A stretch of DNA of 7,732 nucleotides, from the NCBI GenBank assembly GCA_964431735.1, contig CAYSLJ010000240.1, forward strand, positions 1-7,732, written 5' to 3'. A program made the position numbers and the translations under genes. The DNA is from CALARM01 sp964431735 (GTDB lineage: Bacteria; Vulcanimicrobiota; SpSt-956; JAKJGF01). The first letter of the stretch is position 1, and each line of letters opens with the position of its first letter. Under the pieces are notes generated by a model. The model did no database searches. It was not told the DNA's origin and worked only from the letters and a program-made list of their open reading frames with translations. This document shows, piece after piece, positions 1-5,407 of the stretch.

Positions 1-122
1 AAAGGAATTTTACAAAATTTTATCGGTGGGCTAGGATTTTTCCGACACGCTCTAAGCTTTTAGATGTAGTAAAAATGCTACCGGCCATTTGGAGGGGATG
101 GGCAAAAATACCCATATTTATA

Positions 123-150
123 TTGACAAAACGAATACGTTTGTTAAAAT
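123..150 (+). promoter_or_regulatory. sigma70-type promoter of the brnT/brnA pair, with an internal palindrome
   Basis: TTGACA at 123-128 and TAAAAT at 145-150 are separated by 16 bp, a near-consensus housekeeping promoter. Between the boxes lies an inverted repeat, AAACG (129-133), AATA, CGTTT (138-142). Expected transcription start is about 156-158, only a few bases ahead of the ATG at 161, so the toxin mRNA would be leaderless or nearly so; no Shine-Dalgarno is visible before that ATG. BrnTA-type operons are autoregulated by the antitoxin, so the palindrome in the spacer is a reasonable operator candidate (inference). Confidence 0.65.
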
Positions 151-160
151 AATAATTAAG

Positions 161-445
161 ATGCAAAGAATATCTTCTATAAAGTGGACACAGGAAAATA
201 TAGAACACATAAGTAAGCATAATGTCATACCTGAAGAAGTTGAAGAAGTCTGTTTTAATGAGTACGAAAACCCTTTGATTAAATCAGGTAGAGATGATTT
301 ACACTATGTTTTTGGGCAAACTGAAGCTGGTAGATATTTGTTTTTAGTAACGAAGTTTTTAAAAAGAGGACAGGTAAAGTTAATTACTGCCAGAGATATG
401 AATGACTGGGAAAGAAAATATTATCAAAAAAATATTGGGGGGTGA
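161..445 (+). CDS. BrnT-like toxin of a type II toxin-antitoxin pair
   Basis: Encodes about 94 residues. It shows the BrnT/DUF497-like pattern: an N-terminal I-x-W segment, an I-x-H-I-x-K-H-x-V-x-P-E-E-V-E-E-V stretch near residues 12-30, a central GRDDLHYVFGQTEAGRYLF strand region, and the C-terminal L-I-T-A-R-D-M-x-x-x-E-R-K-Y family signature. BrnT toxins have a RelE-like fold and act as ribonucleases that block translation. The frame is open upstream to a TTG at 89, but a good promoter at 123-150 lies inside that extension, so ATG 161 is preferred. The stop overlaps the next gene's GTG by 4 bases, so the two are co-transcribed and translationally coupled. Length fits the family (about 90-95 aa). 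The family call is confident; catalytic activity is inferred from the family. Confidence 0.82.
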   Translation: MQRISSIKWTQENIEHISKHNVIPEEVEEVCFNEYENPLIKSGRDDLHYVFGQTEAGRYLFLVTKFLKRGQVKLITARDMNDWERKYYQKNIGG

Positions 446-708
446 TTATTATTAATATACCTAAATTTAAAACTAATACAGAAGCTGCCAATTTTTGGGA
501 CACTCATAGTTTTGAAGATTATTTTGAAGATACAAAAGAGGCAGAAATTGAGTTTGTTCGTAACCCCAAGAAAACTTTAACTGTCAGATTAGATCCAATA
601 GATTTAGAAATGGTTCAGAAATTAGCTCATCATAAAGGATTAAGTTATACAGCTTTAATAAGAATGTGGATTAAAGAGAATCTCAGAAAAGAAATTAAAG
701 GCGTTTAG
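442..708 (+). CDS. BrnA/CopG-family (ribbon-helix-helix) antitoxin
   Basis: Encodes 88 residues starting at a GTG that overlaps the toxin stop (GTGA, 442-445). The N-terminal half is acidic and carries IPKF, FWDTHSFEDYF and EAEIEFV, the typical toxin-binding arm of antitoxins found beside BrnT-like toxins. The C-terminal half (about residues 43-84) is a ribbon-helix-helix: a strand KTLTVRLDPIDLEMVQKLA followed by a helix around KGLSYTALIRMWIKENL. The expected role is to neutralise the neighbouring toxin and, as a dimer, to bind the operon promoter. Toxin-first, antitoxin-second order is the BrnTA arrangement. No strong Shine-Dalgarno precedes the GTG, so translation probably relies on coupling to the toxin gene. 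GC is low, about the same as the toxin. Confidence 0.8.
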   Translation: MIIINIPKFKTNTEAANFWDTHSFEDYFEDTKEAEIEFVRNPKKTLTVRLDPIDLEMVQKLAHHKGLSYTALIRMWIKENLRKEIKGV

Positions 709-747
709 AAGGTTTAACAAATTTCATTAAATTTAAACACATCTATA

Positions 748-777
748 AACGTCGTTAAATACTTATTTAACGACGTT
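748..777 (+). terminator. 13-bp perfect hairpin after the toxin-antitoxin operon
   Basis: AACGTCGTTAAAT (748-760) pairs without mismatch to ATTTAACGACGTT (765-777) around a 4-base ACTT loop, 40 bases after the antitoxin stop. The position suits transcription termination. The following sequence (GTTGTAATG) has only a weak T-run, so it may be an inefficient terminator or an mRNA-stabilising hairpin; as a perfect palindrome it could also be a protein-binding site. Confidence 0.55.
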
Positions 778-1134
778 GTTGTAATGTCGCAAAAATGAGA
801 AAAGCTATATACCAGAAGGAAATCCTGATTTTGTCAAAATGTCTGTTACGGATTATTTTTTCCTGTAATGTGGAAAAATGAGGAAATAGGCATTATATCT
901 ATGTTTCTTCTTGTGGAAAATCTCAGAGGGAAAAATCTTAAAATTCTGTATTGAAAAATATACAAGTGTATATTTTGAATGTTTTTCTATAAATAGATTA
1001 TTCTGTATAAACTATATAATAAATATATATAGGCAAAAAGGCCTTTAAAATGAAATTAATGTGAATATATACCACAGGAAAGAAAAGAACTCGTTAGAAG
1101 TGAGCTTATAATCATATAGTTATATTGGCTATTC
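778..1134. other. AT-rich stretch with no recognisable gene
   Basis: All frames are broken by frequent stops and no start with a Shine-Dalgarno opens a credible reading frame. The stretch is very AT-rich, especially 955-1030 (runs of TATA), which could hold promoters, but I cannot assign one to a gene. The only clear structure is the palindrome at 955-976. It separates the toxin-antitoxin operon from the inverted-repeat element. Confidence 0.6.
955..976. repeat. 9-bp-arm perfect palindrome (operator-like)
   Basis: AAAATATAC (955-963), a 4-base AAGT centre, then GTATATTTT (968-976). Perfect dyad symmetry of this size fits a dimeric regulator's operator. It is followed by a very AT-rich stretch containing TATAAT at 1015-1020, but no gene starts close downstream, so any target is unknown. 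Confidence 0.4.
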
Positions 1135-1326
1135 CGGTCTAAACAGGGAGAATGTTTCTTACAAAATTGAAGAAAAGGTTAATAAATAAGAGTTTTAAAG
1201 ATAATTTTATTTCCCATTTTTTTGGTCTAAAATAGCTAATTTTTTAGGAAGTAATAAAGAGTAAGAAATTGTTATCTGGTATAGATTTTTATAAATTCCT
1301 AAGAAACATTTACCCTGTTTAGACCG
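1135..1326. mobile_element. MITE-like element or IS remnant bounded by 27-bp inverted repeats
   Basis: The left arm 1135-1161 begins CGGTCTAAACAGGG and the right arm 1300-1326 ends CCCTGTTTAGACCG. The arms are reverse complements over 27 bases with two adjacent mismatches. The 138-base interior is AT-rich and non-coding. Size (about 190 bp), long terminal repeats and lack of a transposase fit a miniature inverted-repeat element or the fused ends of a deleted IS. I see no clear target-site duplication, and cannot assign the ends to a family. On its right side begins the protein-coding frame of the protease-like gene, which lacks a proper start, so this element probably replaced the gene's 5' end. 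Confidence 0.55.
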
Positions 1327-1540
1327 AAACACCCAAGACTGGGCGAAACCAGATGTACAGGAACTTTATACTCAGTTAAATAAAACCCTTTCAGAGAGTA
1401 AACCCCTGCCTGAGTATAATGCACAGGCACAGGTTTGTTCTGCTTATGATGACACATCTATACCTGTAGGCAGTGATGGGCATTTTGATAATACAGTCCT
1501 TACAGGAGCTACAGACAGCAATGTAAAGCTGGAAGTAGCA
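1327..1540 (+). pseudogene. in-frame coding remnant upstream of the first start codon of the protease-like gene
   Basis: The frame of the downstream gene is open back to a TAA at 1292-1294, inside the inverted-repeat element. From about 1327 it reads as real protein (for example DWAKPDVQELYTQLN, then NAQAQVCSAYDDTSIPVG and NVKLEVALGEDNY), continuous with the annotated protein. It contains no ATG, GTG or TTG before 1541 and no signal peptide. This shows that the gene once started further upstream and that its 5' end was lost, most simply to the insertion or deletion at 1135-1326. Confidence 0.65.
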
Positions 1541-3592
1541 TTGGGAGAAGACAATTATGCTGAAGTAGAAACACTTCCTTCGTCAGGTTCTATAAATTCC
1601 TCTGATGCAACAAGTGCAGCAGTGCTTAAATCCTGTCCTGAGAAGATATTTGCCTTCCCTGGAGAGATTATAATATTTAAAGTTTATGCAGAGCCGGGAA
1701 TTAACCTGAAATCTGCAGGTTTAAAGTTTACACTGAATAACCCTTCCATAGGCTGTATCACACAGCCGGTATATCTCTGTTTGTTCGGTGCACATAAATA
1801 TCAGGTAGCATATGGCTGTGTATATATTAAACATGGTCTGGATACACCTGTAGATACCACAATTACAGCGAGGCTGAATTCCGGCCAGAGTATGAACATT
1901 TTCCTTGAGGTAATAAAGAAAACCGCCAGTGTATCTGGCACTGTTTATACCGGAGGAAGCTCACTGGTAAAAGGCTACGTAAAATCTCTGGGACCGAAGG
2001 CATGCTGCAAAATTGATGCTTCAGGCAATTACAGCCTGCCAAAGGTACTTCGAGGTCATAGCAGGTACGTCATAGCTACATGGTACACAGAAGAAAACAG
2101 CCAGAAGGTACGTCACCGTGAAGAGAAGGTAATTGATTTCTTGAGCGGAGACTTGACTGGCTTTAACTTTGGTGTGCCGCCGACTCCAACGCCTACTTTG
2201 ACACCGAGTGCAACGCCAACTCCTCGGCCTCCTTATGATGATTTTTATAAGGAGAAATTAGGATGTGTCCTTTCCCAGTATGACCAATGGAAAACAGGAT
2301 TAAGTGTAATTGAAGCTAATCAACATACCATAAAATGGCTTAATGGAGAAGTGCCCGATGGTCCTCCTATACCCGATGGAATAGCAGGTGCCGTTTCAAT
2401 AGGAAATCCTTATGATATATGGGTTAAGTTCAAAGATGGTATGAGTATATGTATTTCCACTTCAGATCCAATAATAATAAAGAATGAGGATACAGGCGAG
2501 CCATTACCTGAGAAAGAGGAAATAAAACATCTTTCTTGCCTTACTGCCAGTTCTAATAACACCACTGTTAAAAACTCTGATGTGATAATACTATCTCCTT
2601 ATTATTGGCAACAACCTTCAGGATTTCAAGTAGAAAATGACATTTCACAACCATTAGAAGATAACAATTATAATGTAAAAAAAATAAGACCAGTAAAAAC
2701 TAGAGATTTTGTTCTCAACTGGGATACTGGCGTAGAACCCTGGGTTGACTGTGTTGTAAAATCATCCTGGGATAATATTCTAACTCCCGAGGCACTTGAA
2801 ACTATGGGAAAGTATGGAATAATTTTTATTAATGCTCATGGAGCCCCTGTAAATATAGATGAAAATAGCTTTAATCCATATAATGTACCTCCAGGAACAG
2901 TTTTTAGAATGTCCTGCACTCCTTTGTTTCGGAATACCAATCCTCACGATGTTACACCAATATTCAGGTGGGTAATTGATCATATTGAGAAATCGTATAT
3001 TCCTTTTGACGATAAAAGAAGTAAAGGGTGGTGGTTTTTTTGTGCCAGAAAAATAGAAGAAGAAATTTCGATCGGACACATACAAAAAGGATGGATTTTA
3101 GACCTTGACCTTACAAATTATTATTTAGATTCCCTTAACGCCAGTTCTGCAACAAATTTTGATGGTTCACTTGTCTATTGGAATAGTTGTTATAGCTGGC
3201 ATATGAGAAATTCTTTTAATACTGCCAAAGCATTTATAGGTTTAGATAGACCTTCTATAGCTAATTGGAGTTACCCCTTTGGATATTATTTTTTCCACTT
3301 TATGATGTATGGTAATAAAAATTGTCCTAAAAAGAATGACGGAAAAATAGCAATACCTGGTGCAGTTTTACCTGAAGGGACACCATCTTTTGACCCAAAT
3401 ACACCATTGGATGCTGAAGAGGCCCTAAATGCATTAACAAATTACTACAAAGTTAATCCTGACCCGACAATATATTCAGAGATTGAACAACTATTTTGTT
3501 TAGTCTGTAAAGTTAAAATATGGCAGAAAGATCCGAATGAACATATTTATTTTCCTGTTCCTGTAACTGTAACGATTGAGAAAAAAAGGTGA
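1541..3592 (+). CDS. multidomain protein with caspase/CHAT/C25-like cysteine-peptidase module, 5'-truncated
   Basis: Encodes 683 residues from the first possible start, a TTG with no convincing Shine-Dalgarno. The true protein was longer (see 1327-1540), so expression of this version is doubtful. Residues 1-125 are beta-rich and Ig-like. Residues 128-210 look like a carboxypeptidase regulatory-like domain (VSGTVYTGGSSLVKGYV, then DASGNYSLPKVL). Residues 213-231 are a PT-rich linker, usual in exported proteins. Residues 345-600 resemble caspase-fold peptidases (C14/CHAT/C25): a hydrophobic strand leading to NAHG (His433), and VYWNSCYS (Cys550) followed by the AFIGLDRPSIANWSYPF helix/strand pattern. 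The 117-residue gap between His and Cys is longer than in gingipain- or caspase-like enzymes, so catalysis is inferred, not shown. Sampled GC falls from about 45% before the linker to about 32% after it. The gene is tightly coupled to the following lipoprotein gene. Confidence 0.7.
   Translation: MGEDNYAEVETLPSSGSINSSDATSAAVLKSCPEKIFAFPGEIIIFKVYAEPGINLKSAGLKFTLNNPSIGCITQPVYLCLFGAHKYQVAYGCVYIKHGLDTPVDTTITARLNSGQSMNIFLEVIKKTASVSGTVYTGGSSLVKGYVKSLGPKACCKIDASGNYSLPKVLRGHSRYVIATWYTEENSQKVRHREEKVIDFLSGDLTGFNFGVPPTPTPTLTPSATPTPRPPYDDFYKEKLGCVLSQYDQWKTGLSVIEANQHTIKWLNGEVPDGPPIPDGIAGAVSIGNPYDIWVKFKDGMSICISTSDPIIIKNEDTGEPLPEKEEIKHLSCLTASSNNTTVKNSDVIILSPYYWQQPSGFQVENDISQPLEDNNYNVKKIRPVKTRDFVLNWDTGVEPWVDCVVKSSWDNILTPEALETMGKYGIIFINAHGAPVNIDENSFNPYNVPPGTVFRMSCTPLFRNTNPHDVTPIFRWVIDHIEKSYIPFDDKRSKGWWFFCARKIEEEISIGHIQKGWILDLDLTNYYLDSLNASSATNFDGSLVYWNSCYSWHMRNSFNTAKAFIGLDRPSIANWSYPFGYYFFHFMMYGNKNCPKKNDGKIAIPGAVLPEGTPSFDPNTPLDAEEALNALTNYYKVNPDPTIYSEIEQLFCLVCKVKIWQKDPNEHIYFPVPVTVTIEKKR
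2170..2234 (+). repeat. proline/threonine linker-coding repeat
   Basis: Codes for the PTPTPTLTPSATPTPRPP-type linker that separates the beta-rich N-terminal half from the peptidase-like half. It is locally about 55% GC, and marks the point where base composition drops sharply downstream. Confidence 0.7.
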
Positions 3593-3597
3593 TTAAC

Positions 3598-4638
3598 ATG
3601 GTGGATAAATATTTACTAATATTATGGTTCATAGTGTGTTTTATCCTTACAGGGTGTGTAACAAAGCAGCATATGGCTACTCCTACAGCACAACGTATAA
3701 ATATTCCACAAATTAAAGACTATATCTCTACGGGTGAATATAACGCATATTCCCCGTTTACACTGGGTTCTGAAGGGAATTTTTATATAGCAGGTGATAC
3801 CATAGATTCTCGTATGAATATAAAAAAATATAATTCACAGGGGAAATATATAACCAGCTGGATTCCTGAAATAAAAAAGAGAAAAAAGAACTGCTGGTTT
3901 TCAGAGAAAAAGCATCCTATAAGCGAACATCTCACTAGCATTCTTGCCGATAAAGAAAATATTTATATTGCTTACGGTGCAGCATATGACATCAATTTTA
4001 AAGAGGGAAATTTCCCAAGTGATTGTACCAGCCATATTGAGCAATTTGATCTCAATGGGAAATTTATAACTGCCATAAAGCCGGCATACGATTCTTTTCA
4101 CACATATTTTATCAGATATATTACAAAGGATAAAAATGGTAATTTTTATTTAGCCTCAGATATCCATGTAGAAAAATATAATGGTAATTGGAAATTACAA
4201 TCGATTTTAGATCCATTTGCCCCTGAAAAGTCTAATTTCCAAAATGGTGAATTAATAGGTGATGTAGCAGCAGATTCTCAGGGATATATTTATATCTTAT
4301 TAACGTTCCCTGGCTATTATGAAAATGGCTATGTTGCTAAATTCGACTCTTCCGGTAAATTGATAAATAAATGGAACTCTGAAGATAAAGATAAATTGAT
4401 TTTTTGTGGTTTAGAAATAGATGCTGACGATAACATATATTTACTGGGTATAGATAGAAAAGATACCTATGATATCCATAAATTTGACTCCAATGGGATT
4501 TTTATAACCGGATGGAATACTGGATGCACTGGAGAATTAAGTTTCTATCCATATAATGATATGAGAATAGATTCTAAAGGAAATGTTTATGTTGCTTCTA
4601 TGAACGGTATCATCAAGAAATTCTCACCAAAACAATAA
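3598..4638 (+). CDS. lipoprotein with a six-bladed NHL-like beta-propeller
   Basis: Encodes 346 residues from the ATG at 3598. The frame also opens at a GTG at 3589 that overlaps the preceding stop, but AGGTGA at 3588-3593 lies at good spacing before the ATG, so the ATG is preferred. Residues 1-20 are a lipoprotein signal: charged start, hydrophobic LLILWFIVCFIL, then the lipobox LTGC with Cys20 as the lipidated residue, implying membrane anchoring outside the cytoplasm. The mature part has about six repeats of the form D-x-x-G-N-x-Y-(6-10)-K-F-D-S-x-G-x-F-I-T-x-W, for example KDKNGNFYLAS, AADSQGYIYIL, IDADDNIYLLG and IDSKGNVYVAS, typical of NHL/6-bladed propellers that bind proteins or ligands. 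Linked to the peptidase-like gene, it may be a surface partner or inhibitor of it (inference). The C-terminus ends cleanly in a last blade, so this gene looks intact. Confidence 0.8.
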   Translation: MVDKYLLILWFIVCFILTGCVTKQHMATPTAQRINIPQIKDYISTGEYNAYSPFTLGSEGNFYIAGDTIDSRMNIKKYNSQGKYITSWIPEIKKRKKNCWFSEKKHPISEHLTSILADKENIYIAYGAAYDINFKEGNFPSDCTSHIEQFDLNGKFITAIKPAYDSFHTYFIRYITKDKNGNFYLASDIHVEKYNGNWKLQSILDPFAPEKSNFQNGELIGDVAADSQGYIYILLTFPGYYENGYVAKFDSSGKLINKWNSEDKDKLIFCGLEIDADDNIYLLGIDRKDTYDIHKFDSNGIFITGWNTGCTGELSFYPYNDMRIDSKGNVYVASMNGIIKKFSPKQ

Positions 4639-4710
4639 GAAACAATCATAGCAAAAAGTTTGTCACAAAAAAGAATGAAAATTACATTTTCAGAAGAAAG
4701 GGGACTCGTA

Positions 4711-4767
4711 ATGAAAATAAAGGTTCTACTAACACTATTAATAATAACCCTGATTACCATAGTGTAA
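4711..4767 (+). pseudogene. signal-peptide stub of a third secreted protein, cut by an element end
   Basis: An 18-codon ORF with a good Shine-Dalgarno (GAAAGGGG, 4696-4703) and an ATG at proper spacing encodes MKIKVLLTLLIITLITIV, a near-perfect N-terminal signal or membrane segment with nothing after it. The TAA stop lies in TGTAAC (4763-4768), where the IS21-like remnant appears to start. The simplest reading is that the gene was once full length and lost everything after its signal peptide to the insertion. It lies 72 bases after the lipoprotein gene, on the same strand, so it was probably the third gene of that cluster. Confidence 0.5.
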
Positions 4768-4870
4768 CGGCAAGTTTTATACTACCCCAAAATAGAGAAA
4801 AATCGGCATGGTTCAACCTGATAGAAGAAAAATCCTTTTTTTTATGTAAAAAAGAGGTATAAAGAAAAAA

Positions 4871-4906
4871 TCCTTAAATTTTAGAAGAAAATCTAAAAAT
4901 TAAGGA
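4871..4906 (-). terminator. AT-rich 15-bp hairpin with flanking A/T tract
   Basis: TCCTTAAATTTTAGA (4871-4885) pairs with TCTAAAAATTAAGGA (4892-4906) with one mismatch around a 6-base loop. On the minus strand the stem is followed by a T-rich run (reverse complement of AAAGAAAAAA at 4861-4870), which suits a minus-strand intrinsic terminator. Its position just ahead of the IstB-like start could also make it a structural part of the element. Confidence 0.4.
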
Positions 4907-4917
4907 AAAAAAATAAG

Positions 4918-5064
4918 ATGAATAATTATACCTTAAGAGAACTAAAATTATCAAGCCTGCCGAGAGCAATGAAAATAGACAGTACAAAAGGAAATTTAGA
5001 AAATTTTATAGATGTCCGATGGCAGATAAAAAATTGGCCATGTTTCACCTGCAATCCCCAGTAA
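4918..5064 (+). pseudogene. IstB-like N-terminal fragment
   Basis: A 48-codon ORF begins MNNYTLRELKLSSLPRAMK, close to the N-terminal LEKLKxLKLPGMAxA pattern of IstB, the ATP-binding helper protein of IS21 transposons. After about 20 residues the similarity stops and the frame runs through the putative right end of the element (residues W-P-C-F-T-C-N-P-Q coded by the terminal repeat). No Walker A motif remains, so it cannot work as IstB. No strong Shine-Dalgarno is present. Recognition rests on a short match and is tentative. Confidence 0.35.
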
Positions 5065-5075
5065 TGTAACATATT

Positions 5076-5130
5076 CTTCACATAACCTTCTCATCTTCTT
5101 CATAACTTCTTCACATTTATATATTATAAT
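5076..5130 (+). promoter_or_regulatory. Pho-box-type promoter: four 11-bp direct repeats plus TATAAT
   Basis: Four consecutive 11-mers all begin CTTC: CTTCACATAAC (5076), CTTCTCATCTT (5087), CTTCATAACTT (5098) and CTTCACATTTA (5109). A perfect TATAAT follows at 5125-5130, 9 bases after the last TTCACA, where no good -35 box exists. In-phase 11-bp direct repeats taking the place of the -35 are the hallmark of PhoB/PhoP-activated promoters; TTCACA also matches the Gram-positive PhoP hexamer TT(A/T/C)ACA. This predicts induction by phosphate starvation. The regulator itself is not in the window. Confidence 0.65.
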
Positions 5131-5173
5131 TCAAACAGTGAAAGAGATAAAACAAAGAAAGAAGGTGACAGAA

Positions 5174-5227
5174 ACGATTACAGGGTTTATGAATAGCCGG
5201 GGTTCTGAATATTTCTGGCCCTGGTAA
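5174..5227 (+). CDS. tiny ORF, aromatic-rich peptide (start ACG or ATG 5189), uncertain
   Basis: Preceded by GAAGGTGACAGAA, a leader that closely matches the one before the ORF at 5269, but with ACG where that ORF has ATG. The frame reads (T)ITGFMNSRGSEYFWPW, 17 residues from the ACG or 12 from ATG 5189, which has no Shine-Dalgarno of its own. It is rich in aromatic residues at the C-terminus. It may be a leader peptide, a decayed duplicate of the next ORF's start, or not translated at all. I do not recognise a family. Confidence 0.25.
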   Translation, partial: TITGFMNSRGSEYFWPW

Positions 5228-5268
5228 TCTAAATGGAAGGAAAGGAAATAAAGAAGGAGGTGAAAGAA

Positions 5269-5370
5269 ATGATTAAGAAAGTGTTTCAGAGTAAGGTTCA
5301 AAAAGAAGGCGGTAATGGTTGTTTAAAGTGTATAATAAATGTCATTTTGTTAGCTACAAACATGCCATAA
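5269..5370 (+). CDS. 33-residue small protein behind a Pho-type promoter, unknown function
   Basis: ATG at 5269 has one of the best Shine-Dalgarno sites in the window (AAGGAGGTG, 5254-5262, 6 bases before the ATG), which argues for real translation. The peptide begins MIKKVFQSKVQKEGGNGC and ends with a CLKCII hydrophobic stretch and LLATNMP. It has a basic N-terminal half, a Gly-Gly pair at residues 14-15, a C-x-x-C pair (residues 18 and 21) and a hydrophobic tail. Two readings are possible: a small peptide with a double-glycine-like leader, or the remnant head of a larger secreted protein. The promoter at 5076-5130 and terminator at 5406-5441 enclose it as a unit of about 300 bases. No family recognised. 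Confidence 0.5.
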   Translation: MIKKVFQSKVQKEGGNGCLKCIINVILLATNMP

Positions 5371-5386
5371 AAGAAAGGAAGATATT

Positions 5387-5407
5387 ATGAATATGCAGCT
5401 TAGATGA
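5387..5407 (+). other. 6-residue mini-ORF ending in the terminator hairpin
   Basis: AAAGGAAGA stands before an ATG that encodes only MNMQLR before TGA, with the stop overlapping the base of the following hairpin. It has the look of a translation start whose gene has been lost, or of a regulatory mini-ORF. Evidence for function is weak. Confidence 0.25.

Larger units (their letters stand above)
4763..5069 (+). mobile_element. internally deleted IS21-like element remnant
   Basis: The left edge TGTAACGGCAAG and the right edge (reverse complement TGTTACATTAC) share a TGT-AC start with the TG...CA polarity of IS21-family ends. Subterminal segments at 4798-4820 (AAATCGGCATGGTTCAACCTG-like) and 5031-5051 (AAATTGGCCATG, TTCACCTG) resemble each other, recalling the multiple repeats near IS21 ends, although here they are in direct orientation. 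A 48-codon ORF between them starts like IstB. I see no target-site duplication and no transposase, so the family is tentative; a decayed MITE is the alternative. Confidence 0.35.

Noticed and set aside
98..115. ATGGG...CCCAT hairpin as a terminator of an upstream gene
   Set aside because: Only 5-bp arms with an 8-base loop and no T-run; too weak to call.
89..160. TTG at 89 as the toxin start
   Set aside because: It would place a near-consensus promoter inside the coding region and add 24 residues absent from BrnT-like proteins.
20..220. Minus-strand ORF of 66 codons overlapping the toxin start
   Set aside because: It runs antisense through the toxin promoter and 5' end, has no family pattern and no Shine-Dalgarno; treated as a shadow.
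2170..2234. PT-coding repeat as a CRISPR or tandem-repeat array
   Set aside because: It is one short in-frame linker of irregular PT units, with no spacers or conserved direct repeats.
2780..3085. Minus-strand 101-codon ORF within the peptidase-like gene
   Set aside because: Antisense shadow of a well-supported coding frame; no domain pattern.
3901..4101. Minus-strand 66-codon ORF within the lipoprotein gene
   Set aside because: Antisense to clear propeller repeats.
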